A stretch of DNA of 64,000 nt from Streptomyces dangxiongensis (GTDB taxonomy: Bacteria > Actinomycetota > Actinomycetes > Streptomycetales > Streptomycetaceae). The notes beneath the pieces are model-generated. The model was not told the DNA's origin. It ran no database searches and saw only the letters and a program-made list of their open reading frames with translations. Below are positions 51,911 through 60,820 of this stretch, one piece after another. The position numbers were made by a program, and so were the translations under genes. The DNA lies in the NCBI RefSeq assembly GCF_003675325.1, contig NZ_CP033073.1, forward strand, positions 186,001 to 250,000. The letters are read 5' to 3'. Every line of letters starts with the position of its first letter. Positions within the stretch are counted from its first letter, which is position 1.

Positions 51911-52726
51911 TCAGGAGGTGAGCCGCCCGCAGATCTCGGCGGCCAGGTCGTCCGCCGCGTCCAACGCGGCGCGCAGGGTGTCCGGGGTGGTGCCGAGCGC
52001 GGCGAACAGCCCGTGAGCCCGCGCGACGAAAGCGGGGACAGCGGCAGGGAGGTCTCCCGTGGCCCGGACCGCGCCCTTCTCGTTCAGCACCCAGGAGCGC
52101 GCGTGGGCGTGCAGGGCGTGCACGAGGAGACCCACCGCGCGAAAGAGGCAGCCGGCGACGTAGAAGGTGTCACCACGTGCCGCTCCCTTGCGGGCGGCCG
52201 CCAGGATGAACGGGGTCTCCCACCGCGCGTCGGCGATGAGTGCTTCGCGCAGCGGTTCCGGGTATCGGCGTGCCCGCTCCTTCAGGGCCTGAAGCTCGCC
52301 GCCGGGGTCGGCGAGGACGCGCCCGACGGCCACCTCGCCGACGTACGTGTGGGAGTAGACCCCCAGCGGATGGCCGGGCTGAGCGCCCACTTCGAAGCGT
52401 CCGTCCTGGCAGTCCGCCCAGATCCGGCGCACCCGGTCCAGGTCACGGTAGATCCAGTCGACGCGGTGGCCGTCCACGGTGAGCCAGGCTCCGCCGTCCA
52501 CCCACGGCCCCCAGCCGCCGGGCTCTGTCACCTCGACCGGCACGCCGGTCAGTTCGGCCGCGAGGTGCCGCAGGGCGTCGGTGTCCAGGGGCGGCCGGTA
52601 GTACAGGCCGAGGTCGTGGTCGGAGTCGGGGTGGGGCGTCCCCGTCGCCCGGCTGCCACCGAGGGCCACCGCGACGACACCCCTGACCTGGGCCAGCCGA
52701 TCGGCGATCTCTGTCAGACGGTCCAC
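51911..52726 (-). CDS. Nucleotidyltransferase-fold protein
   Basis: 271 residues from GTG 52726. The N-terminal nucleotidyltransferase motif reads VAVALGGSRATGTPHPDSDH, with the metal-binding Asp pair in HPDSDHDLGLYY (about residues 34-45), and a third Asp candidate in RVDWIYRDLDRVR. The C-terminal helical half (AARKGAARGDTFYVAGCLFR) resembles DUF4037/kanamycin-nucleotidyltransferase-like domains. It may adenylylate a small molecule or protein. Substrate unknown. Confidence 0.8.
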   Translation of the reverse strand: MDRLTEIADRLAQVRGVVAVALGGSRATGTPHPDSDHDLGLYYRPPLDTDALRHLAAELTGVPVEVTEPGGWGPWVDGGAWLTVDGHRVDWIYRDLDRVRRIWADCQDGRFEVGAQPGHPLGVYSHTYVGEVAVGRVLADPGGELQALKERARRYPEPLREALIADARWETPFILAAARKGAARGDTFYVAGCLFRAVGLLVHALHAHARSWVLNEKGAVRATGDLPAAVPAFVARAHGLFAALGTTPDTLRAALDAADDLAAEICGRLTS

Positions 52727-52926
52727 ACCCCGGAGTGTGCCGGACCGTGCCACCGTCCGCGACCGGTTTTCGGGCGGCTCGGCCGGCGGGGGTGATCTCC
52801 CTCGCTCAGCCGGCCGTGTCGGGCGAGCGGAGCACCTTCCGGAACGTGGTCCTCGGTGCACCCGGGCGGCGTCGGCCGCTTGGCCGACTTGTGTGCCCCG
52901 GCATCGTGACCACCGGGGTCACACTG

Positions 52927-54141
52927 ATGGCCATGGAGAGTGAGACGTGGACATCCACCGGCACGCGGCCCGTGCCGGCGAGCGGCAGCGGCACGTCACA
53001 GAGCCTCGGCGGCGAGCCCGCGCTCACGGTCGGTGTGGAGGAGGAGTACCTGCTGGTGGATCCGGTCTCCCGGGAGCTGAGCACCCGGGCGGACAAGGTC
53101 GTGGCGCAGGCCGCGGAGCGGCTCGGTGACCGGGTCACCACCGAACTGACCCGGTTCCAGGTCGAGGTGCGCACCGATCCGCACGGCAGCCTGGCCGGCC
53201 TGGGCGCGGAGTTGAGCGGGACGCGCCAGGCCGTGGCAGACGCCGCCGCCCGTCTCGGACTGCGCATCGTCTCCAGCGGCACACCGGTCCTCGGCCGGCA
53301 CAGTCCCCCACCGCTGACCGCCGGGGCCCGCTACGCCCAGAGCCTGGCGACCTTCCGCGCCCTGGACAACGAGCAGAGCGTCTGCGCATGCCACGTCCAC
53401 GTCGGCATCCCCGACCTGGCCACCGCGCTGGAGGTCGCCAACCATCTGCGGCCCTGGCTGCCGGCGTTGATCGCGCTGAGTGCGAACTCGCCGTACTGGG
53501 ACGCGCAGGACACCGGCTACGACGGCTGGCGCACGCTCACCTGGGGGCGGTGGCCGGTGGCCGGCGCCCCGCCGTACTTCGAGTCCGTCTCCCACTTCGA
53601 GGACCTCGTCGGCCGGCTCATCGCGAGCGGGACCCTCCTCGACCGCGGGGGGCTGTACTGGGACATCCGTCCCTCCCATCACGTGCCCACCCTGGAGATC
53701 CGGGTCGCCGACGCCGCGCCCACGGTCGATGACACACTGCTCCTCGCCGCGGCCGTCAAGGGTCTGGCCGGCGCCGCCCTGTCCGCCGTACGGGACGGGC
53801 GGCCCGCCCCGCGCCCGCAGCCCGAGTTGCTGCGGGCCGCGTACTGGCGCGCCGCCCGCGACGGCATCCGGGGCCGGGCCCTCGACCAGCGGACCGGCCG
53901 GCTTGAACCGGCGGCCGTGCACCTCGACCGGCTCTGGCGCACCGCCCTGCCGGCCCTCGCTCCGGCGGAGCGCCGCCTGGTCCGTGCGGCGCGGGAACGC
54001 CTCGGCACCGCGGGCAACGGTGCCGACCGCCAACGCCGGGCGTACCGCCGCCGGCACAGCCTCTCCGACGTGGTCGACCACCTCATCCAGCAGACCACCG
54101 CCGGCCGCGCGACGCCCGCCCCGCCGCCCCGCCCGGCCTGA
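52927..54141 (+). CDS. YbdK-type carboxylate-amine ligase (GCS2 family)
   Basis: 404 residues. The glutamate-cysteine ligase 2 signature LTVGVEEEYLLVDPVSREL is at residues about 35-53. It is followed by ELTRFQVEVRTDPHGSLAGL, CACHVHVGIPDLATALEVAN, ALSANSPYWDAQDTGYDGWR and HHVPTLEIRVADAAPTVDDT. All are conserved in YbdK/EgtA-like enzymes, which form gamma-glutamyl or other amide bonds with ATP. Streptomyces makes mycothiol rather than glutathione, so another amine acceptor is likely. ATG 52927 or 52933 are both possible. A C-terminal Pro/Ala tail follows about residue 390. Confidence 0.92.
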   Translation: MAMESETWTSTGTRPVPASGSGTSQSLGGEPALTVGVEEEYLLVDPVSRELSTRADKVVAQAAERLGDRVTTELTRFQVEVRTDPHGSLAGLGAELSGTRQAVADAAARLGLRIVSSGTPVLGRHSPPPLTAGARYAQSLATFRALDNEQSVCACHVHVGIPDLATALEVANHLRPWLPALIALSANSPYWDAQDTGYDGWRTLTWGRWPVAGAPPYFESVSHFEDLVGRLIASGTLLDRGGLYWDIRPSHHVPTLEIRVADAAPTVDDTLLLAAAVKGLAGAALSAVRDGRPAPRPQPELLRAAYWRAARDGIRGRALDQRTGRLEPAAVHLDRLWRTALPALAPAERRLVRAARERLGTAGNGADRQRRAYRRRHSLSDVVDHLIQQTTAGRATPAPPPRPA

Positions 54142-54220
54142 CCGACGGCGCCCCGGGGCGACGGCCGGGGCGGAGCCGGGGCGGTCCAGCCCGAAGATCG
54201 TGAGCCCGTACGTTGTCACC

Positions 54221-54556
54221 ATGGTGCAGGGGGCGAAGACCACGGCGCGGACCGCGTCATCGGGACAGCGAGCACGGGGGCGGCATGCCGCCCGGCGGGA
54301 CCGGACGGCGACGGGAGAACCGGCCCGCTCCTCGCTGCCGATGGTGGTGGGCACGGTCGCCTCCCGGACAACGGGACTCGTCCGGCAGGTACTTCAGGCC
54401 ACCGCGCTGGGCACGGGGCTCCTGGCCAGTACCCACAACACGGTGCCGACCAGCCTGTACACGCTCCTGATCGGCGGTGCACTCAACGCCGGGGCCCTCG
54501 CCCTCGCCGCGGGAACGCTGACGCTGACCGTGGCCTACCTCGGCTCGCCCGCCTGA
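54221..54556 (+). pseudogene. MurJ/MviN lipid II flippase fragment
   Basis: 111 codons. After a basic N-terminus the sequence SSLPMVVGTVASRTTGLVRQ, then LQATALGTGLLASTHNTVPT and SLYTLLIGGALNA, matches the first two spans of MurJ. It then jumps to a hydrophobic LALAAGTLTLTVAYLGSPA, like the end of a last span, and stops. MurJ normally has 13-14 spans and over 500 residues, so the middle is deleted while the frame is kept. It cannot be a functional flippase; an essential intact copy must lie elsewhere. Confidence 0.72.
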
Positions 54557-54730
54557 TGAGGATCGGTGAGCTGCGGCGTCTGCCCGGGACGCGGTGAGGG
54601 GTGTCCCACGGTGCGCCGGACACGGGCGGGCCCTTCGTGGACCGGGAGGAGGGGCCGCCCGCCCGTCGGCAGCGCGGCACGGCGTCCTCGGGCGCGGGCC
54701 TTCCCCGCGTGGGCGCGGGGGGGCTCCGCG

Positions 54731-55474
54731 TCAGGCCGGGCCGAGGACGCAGAACTCGTTGCCCTCCGGGTCGGTCAGGACCTGCCACGGGAAGTCGCCC
54801 CGGCCCGCGTCGGCGGACGTCGCGCCGAGGGCTCCGAGCCGGGCCACCTCCGCCGCTTGACGTCGACCGTCGAAGGGGTGGGGCGCCAGGTCGAGATGGA
54901 GGCGGTGCCGCACGTCCGTCAGGTGGGGCGTGCGGAGGAACTCCAGATACGGGCCGACACCCTTGGCGGAGCGCAGCAGCGCACGATCGTCGGTCACGTC
55001 GTGGACGGTCCAGTCCATCGCCTCGCCCCAGAACCGGGCCATGGCCCGCGGGTCCGCGCAGTCGACGACCACCGCGGCGATCGGTCCGGTGTCCCGGTGG
55101 GTCTCCCGGGGCTCCAGGACGCAGAACACGTTGCCCTCCGGGTCGGCCAGGACCGTCCGCGCGAGGTCGCCGTGGCCCTCATCGGCGGGTGTCGCGCCCA
55201 GTTCCTCAAGGCGCGCCACCGACTCCGCGTGATGGGCCGCGGAGTCGGTCGCGAGTTCGATGTGCGCGCGGTACTTCACTGTTTCGGGGTCCGGGACGGC
55301 GATGACATCGATGCGGACGGCGGCGGGGTCCGGCCAGACGGGACCCACGGGCTTGACGCTGGTCGCACCGGGCTCCGCGCTGGAAACGTCCCAGCCGAGC
55401 GCCTCCGCCCAGAACCGGCCCAGCGCCGAGTCGTCCCGGGCTTTGACATTCAGTTCGAAGAGGTGCAGCGCCAT
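54731..55474 (-). CDS. Two-domain VOC (glyoxalase-fold) protein
   Basis: 247 residues made of two glyoxalase-like repeats. The first (about 1-122) has NVKARDDSALGRFWAEALGW and LADPEGNVFCVLEP. The second (about 130-247) has VVVDCADPRAMARFWGEAMD and VLTDPEGNEFCVLGPA. Each half is the DUF/glyoxalase_6-like pattern with DPEGNxFCVL at its end. Such proteins bind a metal or small ligand and may be enzymes or sequestering resistance proteins. No partner gene suggests a substrate. Confidence 0.9.
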   Translation of the reverse strand: MALHLFELNVKARDDSALGRFWAEALGWDVSSAEPGATSVKPVGPVWPDPAAVRIDVIAVPDPETVKYRAHIELATDSAAHHAESVARLEELGATPADEGHGDLARTVLADPEGNVFCVLEPRETHRDTGPIAAVVVDCADPRAMARFWGEAMDWTVHDVTDDRALLRSAKGVGPYLEFLRTPHLTDVRHRLHLDLAPHPFDGRRQAAEVARLGALGATSADAGRGDFPWQVLTDPEGNEFCVLGPA

Positions 55475-55610
55475 GCCGCCACCCTATATCCAGGTGCTGA
55501 ACTTCCAGTGGGGACAAATGAGTTCGGACGGGTGGCCGGAAGTCGATCACCCGGGCACGAGACATGTCCGGTCGGGAGCGTCTCGTCGTGCTCAGGAAGT
55601 TCTCCGGCCT

Positions 55611-56000
55611 CTACCTCGGGACAACCGGTCGGACCACCGGGCGGATCGGACCACCGGTTCTCTGCCGTAGTGCGGCTTCCAGCCGGTCGCGGGCCTCGGT
55701 CTGGGCGGCTATCCGCTCGTCGAGGACCGCCAACCGTTCCGACGCGACGCGCAGACCTCTCTCCGACGGCGGTGCGGCAGCCACGTCGCCGTCCAGGCAC
55801 GGCAGGAACACGCGCACGTCGTCCAGGGTGAGTCCGGCGGCCAGCAGGTAGCGGATGTTGCGCACCCGCACGACCGCCCCCTCGTCGTAGACGCGGTAGC
55901 CGTTGGGCGCCCGCTCGGAGGAGATCAACCCCGCCTGCTCGTAGTGCCGCAGCGCACGGGCGGTCGTCGCAGCGGCCTTGGCCAGCTCACCGATCCGCAC
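55611..56000 (-). CDS. MerR-family regulator
   Basis: 129 residues starting VRIGELAKAAATTARALRHY with a MerR winged helix (about 1-70: EQAGLISSERAPNGYRVYDE) and a dimerisation helix (SERLAVLDERIAAQTEARDR). GTG 56000 was chosen because GGGAGG lies just upstream and this is the usual MerR N-terminus; the frame is open further. No C-terminal metal or drug domain is obvious. It follows an SDR gene by 26 bases on the same strand and probably regulates it. Confidence 0.88.
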   Translation of the reverse strand: MRIGELAKAAATTARALRHYEQAGLISSERAPNGYRVYDEGAVVRVRNIRYLLAAGLTLDDVRVFLPCLDGDVAAAPPSERGLRVASERLAVLDERIAAQTEARDRLEAALRQRTGGPIRPVVRPVVPR

Positions 56001-56026
56001 CCGTCCCACCTCCCGGATCACTCCTA

Positions 56027-56794
56027 TCACGCCACGACCGCTCCGCCGTCGACCGGGAGGACCACTCCGGTCACGAACGACGCCGCCGGTGCGGCAAGTC
56101 GGGTGATCGCCCAGGCCACCTCCTCGGGCCGGCCGACCCGGCCCCATGGGGTGTGCGCCAACTGCCATTCCCGCACCGCGGTCATTCGCTCCGGCGTCAG
56201 GCCCTGATGTTCGCCGATGGGGGTGTCGATCGCGCCGGGGGCGACGGCCACGACCCGGATCCCGCGGGGTGCCAGCTCGATCGCCCAGCTCCGGGTCAGC
56301 AGTTCCAGGGCGGTCTTGGTCGCGGCGTAGACCGAGTTGCCCGGCCAGGCCCGCTGGCCCACCGACGTACTGACGTTGACGATCACCCCGCGCGCCGTCT
56401 CCAGGTGCGGTAGCGCGGCTTGGGCCAGCAGGACGGGGGCAACGAGGTTGGTGGCGAGCTGAGGCGCGATGATCTCCGGCGTCAGCGTCCCGAGGGCGCC
56501 GCTGCGCACGATGCCGGCGTTGTTGACCAACACGTCCAGTCGGCCGTGTGTGTCCAGTACGGCTCGGACGATGCGCTCGGGTTCGCCCTCGGCGGTGATG
56601 TCGGCGGCCAGCGGTGTGATCCGGTCGTGCCCGGCGGCGGTCTCCGCGAGCGGTTCGGTGCGCCGTCCGATCGCGACGACGTGGGCGCCCTCGGCGGCGA
56701 AGGCGCGGGCGGTGGCCCGGCCGATCCCGGTGCCGCCTCCGGTGACGGCGACGACCCTGCTGCTCCGTGGTGCGGTGTTGTTCATGCCGGTCAT
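56027..56794 (-). CDS. Short-chain dehydrogenase/reductase paired with MerR regulator
   Basis: 255 residues, classical SDR: VVAVTGGGTGIGRATARAFA (cofactor, about 14-33), LVNNAGIVRSG, VNVSTSVGQRAW (catalytic Ser), YAATK (Tyr/Lys, about residue 165), and the terminal GVVLPVDGGAVVA. Length and motifs match FabG-like oxidoreductases of unknown substrate. SDR-MerR pairs are common and often respond to reactive compounds. Start ATG 56794 or 56785 (MNNTAPRS). Confidence 0.92.
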   Translation of the reverse strand: MTGMNNTAPRSSRVVAVTGGGTGIGRATARAFAAEGAHVVAIGRRTEPLAETAAGHDRITPLAADITAEGEPERIVRAVLDTHGRLDVLVNNAGIVRSGALGTLTPEIIAPQLATNLVAPVLLAQAALPHLETARGVIVNVSTSVGQRAWPGNSVYAATKTALELLTRSWAIELAPRGIRVVAVAPGAIDTPIGEHQGLTPERMTAVREWQLAHTPWGRVGRPEEVAWAITRLAAPAASFVTGVVLPVDGGAVVA

Positions 56795-56937
56795 CGTCCG
56801 ACCCTGCCGCCGACGTCAAGGTCAAGCAGCCTCCTTCGTACGACCGGCGGTCCACGGTTCACCGGAGAGCGAGCGTCCGGACCTCGGTGTGGAGGCGGAC
56901 CACGCCTCCCTCCGGCCCCTGGCCGTACACGACAGGC

Positions 56938-56979
56938 GGCCGGTGTGCGCCGCGGACGTCACCGCGGCGCACACCGGCC
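56938..56979. terminator. Terminator after rpmJ
   Basis: Perfect 18-bp arms (56938-56955 and 56962-56979) around a six-base loop, 19 bases beyond the rpmJ stop. It ends the ribosomal-protein operon and insulates the SDR gene. Confidence 0.88.
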
Positions 56980-56997
56980 TCGCCACCCTCACCCGGT

Positions 56998-57120
56998 TCA
57001 GCCCTGGCGGGCCTTGAAGCGGGGTTCCTTCTTGTTGAGCACGTAGGTCACTCCCCGCCGGCGCACCACCTGGGCGCCGGGCCGGGACTTCAGCGCGCGC
57101 AGGGACTTACGCACCTTCAT
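56998..57120 (-). CDS. rpmJ: Ribosomal protein bL36, zinc-free paralogue
   Basis: 40 residues: [20 protein letters not shown] and then [20 protein letters not shown]. This is bL36 of the YkgO/type B kind, lacking the CxxC...CxxxxH zinc ribbon of the housekeeping form. C-minus paralogues replace zinc-bearing ribosomal proteins when zinc is short, under Zur control in Streptomyces. It is the last gene of the rpmG-rpmE2-rpmJ operon, 18 bases after rpmE2. Too short for many gene callers. Confidence 0.93.
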   Translation of the reverse strand: MKVRKSLRALKSRPGAQVVRRRGVTYVLNKKEPRFKARQG

Positions 57121-57138
57121 CCGTGTCCCCTCCCCTCG

Positions 57139-57408
57139 TCACGAGTGCCGGCTGCGGGCCGGCGCGGTACGGCCGTAGCGACGCCGGAAGCGTTCGACGC
57201 GGCCCTCGGTGTCCAGCACGCGGGACGTGCCGGTGTGGAACGGGTGGCTCGCCGAGGAGATCTCGACGTCGATCACCGGGTAGGTGACGCCGTCCTCCCA
57301 CTCGACCGTCCGGTCCGAGCCGGCGGTGGAGCGGGTCAGGAACGCCACGTCCGCGGCACGGTCGCGGAAGACGACCGGGCGGGATACGGGATGGATTCCG
57401 GGCCTCAT
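57139..57408 (-). CDS. rpmE2: Ribosomal protein bL31, type B
   Basis: 89 residues: [40 protein letters not shown], then [20 protein letters not shown] and [10 protein letters not shown]. The conserved HPFYTG-like motif and the absence of the N-terminal Cys residues identify type B (zinc-independent) bL31. Middle gene of the three-gene operon. Confidence 0.96.
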   Translation of the reverse strand: MRPGIHPVSRPVVFRDRAADVAFLTRSTAGSDRTVEWEDGVTYPVIDVEISSASHPFHTGTSRVLDTEGRVERFRRRYGRTAPARSRHS

Positions 57409-57455
57409 GGGGTTGTCCTTCCTCTCAGCGGTCCTGGGGCCGACGCGGGCCCGGG

Positions 57456-57620
57456 TCAGCGCGCCTCACGGAAGAGGACGTGCCGCCCGGCCACCGGGTC
57501 GTACTTGCGCAGGACCAGCCGGTCGGGGTCGTTGAGTCGGTTCTTGCGCGTCACATAGGTGACGCCCGTTCCGGCCGCCGACGTGAGCCGGACGACGGGA
57601 CGCACGGTGCTGCGTGCCAT
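57456..57620 (-). CDS. rpmG: Ribosomal protein bL33, zinc-free paralogue
   Basis: 54 residues: [20 protein letters not shown], then [20 protein letters not shown] and [14 protein letters not shown]. bL33 without the two CxxC pairs. A very strong AAGGAGG ribosome site precedes ATG 57620. First gene of the operon, 47 bases before rpmE2. No convincing Zur box was found upstream; ATGAT on the minus strand at about 57661-57665 is the only hint of one. Confidence 0.95.
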   Translation of the reverse strand: MARSTVRPVVRLTSAAGTGVTYVTRKNRLNDPDRLVLRKYDPVAGRHVLFREAR

Positions 57621-58070
57621 GGGACCCTCCTTTCGAAGACCGACACCACGTTGCCGACCGGATCATCTTCTTGGTCCGTGCATGTCAGTCACATGGGTGT
57701 CAACGGGTCCGGGCGCCCGGACATTCCCGCCCGTACATCCCCGCCGGGGCAGGACTTCCCGGGCCCGCCGAGGCGGGATCTCCTGCCGGGGGCGGACACG
57801 TACGGGCATGCGGAATGATCACTCGTTGGTGAGTTCCGCGGGTCTCCCGCCGGCCGCGCGGGCCGCGCTGGCGGCGGTGGCGCGCAAACCGGCGCCGTCC
57901 CGTGCTCGGGCGAGGGGAGAAGACGTGGCTGGGGATGCCGGACGCCGAGGGGGTCCGGACGAGCAGTCCGTGCTGCTCGCGGCGGGGCTTGACACGGCCG
58001 GCCCACCGTCCATCTCGCGCTGCGGTCCGCCGTGGCCCACCGGCCCGGGGCCGCGCAGGCGGCGCACATG
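57621..58070. other. Control region and possible eroded 5' part of the MpaB gene
   Basis: The left part contains the rpmG promoter region. From about 57820 the plus strand encodes LPPAARAALAAVARKPAPSR without a usable continuous frame, possibly the eroded beginning of the oxygenase gene that follows. No other gene is seen. Confidence 0.35.
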
Positions 58071-58613
58071 ACCGTCGAGGGCGCGGAGGCCTACTACTAC
58101 GCCTGGCGGGTGGTCGGCGCGATGCTCGGCGTCGACCAGGACGCCGTACCGAAGACCCTGGAGGACGCGCGGGCCTTCCTCGACCTGTACATGATCCGGC
58201 ACATGGGCCCCTCCGAGGAGGGTGCGGAGCTGACCCGGCAGCTCATCGACCTCTACGAGGAGGTCGTGCCCGGCACCTTCTTCGACCCGATCGTCTCCGT
58301 GCTCATCCGCCATCTCGTCGGCGACACGTGCGCCGACTGGCTGCGGGTGCCCCGTACCCGCTGGGACGTCCAGGTCGAGGCCGTTCCCCGGCTGCTGGGC
58401 GTGCTGGAGACCATCGAGGACCGCTCGCCCCTCGGTGGCTGGGCCCTGGACCGGCTCGGCCATCTGACCACGGTCCTCGACCTGTCCTCCCTCACCCGCG
58501 GGCGGGTCATGCACCACGCCATCCCCGAACATCTGCGGAAGGAGTACGGCGTCGACGGCATGGTGCCCCGCACCCACCGGTGGATGCCGCCCCGCGCCAC
58601 CGTCTCCCCGTGA
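58071..58613 (+). pseudogene. MpaB-family (DUF2236) oxygenase, N-terminal half missing
   Basis: 180 codons matching only the C-terminal half of MpaB/rubber-oxygenase-like proteins: GAEAYYYAWRVVGAMLGVDQ, FLDLYMIRHMGPSEEGAEL, FFDPIVSVLIRHLVGDTCAD and RGRVMHHAIPEHLRKEYGV. The family's b-haem-binding N-terminal half (about 200 residues) is absent, so the product should lack oxygenase activity. ATG 58071 is the first plausible start but has no ribosome site. It is classed as a remnant, though a truncated product might be made. Confidence 0.65.
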
Positions 58614-58703
58614 CCGGTCCGGCGGGCCGGCGAGGTCTTACGGAGCGGTGACGTGCCGGGCCGGTCACCCGTCCCGGCGCGGTCCCCGACCTAGCGTGGC
58701 CGT

Positions 58704-59702
58704 ATGCGTGTACTGGTCACCGGCGGTGCCGGGTTCATCGGGTCCCACGTCGTCGAGGCGCTGCGGGAGCGCGGGCACGAGCCGGTGGTGTACGACGTCC
58801 GGGACGATCCCGCCGCCGACGTACGCGATGCGGCGGCGGTGGCCCGCGCGCTGGCCGGTGTCGACGCCGTGTGCCATCAGGCGGCCATGGTGGGTCTCGG
58901 TACCGGGTTCGCCGACGCGACGGAGTACGTCTCGCGCAACGACCTGGGCACCGCCGTCCTGCTGGGCGCGATGGCCGAGGCGGGCGTGGGGCGGCTGGTG
59001 CTGGCCGGCTCGATGGTGGTGTACGGGGAGGGCCGGTACGAGTGCCGTGCGCACGGGGTGGTGCGGCCGGGGCCGCGAGCCGTGGCCGACCTGGACGCGG
59101 GCCGGTTCGAGCCGCTCTGCCCGGTGTGCGGGCAGGACCTCTCCCCCGGGCTGGTCGGCGAGGACGCACCGGCCGATCCGCGCAACGTGTACGCCACGAC
59201 CAAGCTGGCGCAGGAGCATCTGTCCGCCGCCTGGGCCCGCGTGACGGCCGGGTCGGCGGTGTCGCTGCGCTACCACAACGTGTACGGGCCGCGGATGCCC
59301 CGCGACACCCCGTACGCGGGGGTCGCCTCCTTCTTCCGTTCGGCGCTCGCCCGGGGCGAGGCCCCGCGCGTCTTCGAGGACGGGCGGCAGCGGCGGGACT
59401 TCGTGCACGTCCGGGACGTGGCGGCGGCCAACGTGGCCGCGCTGGAGGCGGACACGGCCGAGGGAGTGCTGCGGGTGTACAACACCGGCAGCGGTGAGCC
59501 GCACTCGGTCGGCGAGATGGCACGGGCGCTGGCCGCGGCACACGGCGGACCCCGGCCCGTGGTCACCGGCGAGTACCGGCTGGGCGACGTCCGGCACATC
59601 ACCGCGGACCCCGCACGGCTGCGGGCGGAACTGGGGTGGCGGCCCGCGGTGGGCTTCGCTGAGGGCATGCGGGAGTTCGCAGCGGCTCCGGACGGGCGGT
59701 GA
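58704..59702 (+). CDS. NAD-dependent sugar-nucleotide epimerase/dehydratase
   Basis: 332 residues, extended SDR. The cofactor motif MRVLVTGGAGFIGSHVVEAL opens the protein. Catalytic Ser/Thr is in LVLAGSMVVYGEGRYECRAH, YATTK gives Tyr/Lys (about residue 164), and VSLRYHNVYGPRMPRDTPYA with DFVHVRDVAAANVAAL bind the sugar. A distinctive insert with CPVCGQDL (about 137-144) and an earlier Cys could bind zinc. A -10 box TAGCGT at 58692-58697 seven bases before ATG 58704 indicates a leaderless mRNA. It probably supplies a sugar for the glycosyltransferase group to the right. Confidence 0.92.
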   Translation: MRVLVTGGAGFIGSHVVEALRERGHEPVVYDVRDDPAADVRDAAAVARALAGVDAVCHQAAMVGLGTGFADATEYVSRNDLGTAVLLGAMAEAGVGRLVLAGSMVVYGEGRYECRAHGVVRPGPRAVADLDAGRFEPLCPVCGQDLSPGLVGEDAPADPRNVYATTKLAQEHLSAAWARVTAGSAVSLRYHNVYGPRMPRDTPYAGVASFFRSALARGEAPRVFEDGRQRRDFVHVRDVAAANVAALEADTAEGVLRVYNTGSGEPHSVGEMARALAAAHGGPRPVVTGEYRLGDVRHITADPARLRAELGWRPAVGFAEGMREFAAAPDGR

Positions 59703-59708
59703 ACGCCC

Positions 59709-60818
59709 CTACGACGGCAGCGGCAGCGTCACCTCGAAGCGGCAGCCGCCGGGGATGTTGCGTACGGCGGTCCGCCCCCGGTGCGCCTCCACGATCCCCC
59801 GGACGATGGCCAGGCCCAGGCCCGCGCCGGCCGGGGGCGTGCGGGCGTCGGTGCCGCGCCAGCCGGTGTCGAAGACGCGGGGCAGGTCCTCCTCGGGGAT
59901 GCCGCCGCAGCCGTCCGACACCGACACGACCACGCCGTCGGGTCCGCGCTCGGCGGCGACGGCCACCGTGCCGTCGGCGGGTGTCCGGCGGATCGCGTTG
60001 ACCAGCAGGTTGCCCAGGACCCTGCTCATCTCCCGGCCGTCGATCTCCACCGGCACCGGCTCGACGTGGGCGCCGACCAGTCGCACCCCGTGCTCGCGGG
60101 CGAGGGGGTCGGCGCCCGCCAGGGCGTCGCCGACCAGGTCGTACAGGGACATGCGGGAGAGGGACAGCGAAAGCGTGCCGGCGTGGATGCGGGAGAGTTC
60201 GAAGAGGTCGCCGACCATCGCGTCGAGGCGCTCGACCTCGGTGCGGATCTGCTTCAGGTAGCGGCCGGGGTCGGCGGCGACCCCGTCCTCCAGGGCCTCG
60301 GCCATGGCACGCAGTCCGGCGAGCGGGGTGCGCAGGTCGTGGGAGATCCAGGCGACGAGTTCACGGCGGGAGGTCTCCGACGCCCTCTCGCGTTGCCGGG
60401 ACTCGGCCAGGCGGGCGCTGGTGGCCGCCAGTTCCCGGCTCAGCGCGTCGAGTTCGGCGGTGGCGGGTCCGGTGGGGGCCCGGAAGGCGCCGGCGTCGCC
60501 GAACGAGCGGGCGGCGGCGGCGAGTTCGTGGCTGCGGGCCACCACCCAGCGGCCCAGCAGCAGGGCGGTGGCCAGGGAGACCACGGCCGCCATGGCGACC
60601 ACGGTCGTGACGACGGTCAGATCGTGCGGGGAGAGGAACATCGCCCAGGCGACGGCGAGGGTGCCCGCCAGCATCGCCAGCACGCCGACCGCCGCGACCA
60701 CGGCGAGCGAGGCGGTGAGCGAGCGGCGTCGGATGAGCCGCAGCACGCCCGCTCCGGCGAGACCGGTCGCCGCGGCGCCGGCGAAGGCGCACAGGGCGAT
60801 GAGGAGGGTGTCGCGCAT
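59709..60818 (-). CDS. Two-component sensor histidine kinase
   Basis: 369 residues. Two or three membrane spans occupy the first 95 residues with almost no extracytoplasmic loop. A HAMP-like linker follows, then the HisKA motif SRRELVAWISHDLRTPLAGL (phosphorylated His at about 160) and an ATPase domain with N-box VLGNLLVNAIRRTP, G1 VSDGCGGIPEEDL and G2 AGAGLGLAIVRGIVEAH. Its cognate regulator lies two bases upstream in the same operon. Signal unknown, probably membrane stress. Confidence 0.93.
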   Translation of the reverse strand: MRDTLLIALCAFAGAAATGLAGAGVLRLIRRRSLTASLAVVAAVGVLAMLAGTLAVAWAMFLSPHDLTVVTTVVAMAAVVSLATALLLGRWVVARSHELAAAARSFGDAGAFRAPTGPATAELDALSRELAATSARLAESRQRERASETSRRELVAWISHDLRTPLAGLRAMAEALEDGVAADPGRYLKQIRTEVERLDAMVGDLFELSRIHAGTLSLSLSRMSLYDLVGDALAGADPLAREHGVRLVGAHVEPVPVEIDGREMSRVLGNLLVNAIRRTPADGTVAVAAERGPDGVVVSVSDGCGGIPEEDLPRVFDTGWRGTDARTPPAGAGLGLAIVRGIVEAHRGRTAVRNIPGGCRFEVTLPLPS

Positions 60819-60820
60819 GG

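Noticed and set aside
57621..57700. Zur box upstream of rpmG
   Set aside because: Only a weak ATGAT core is seen and the flanking symmetry is poor, so it was not listed as a site.
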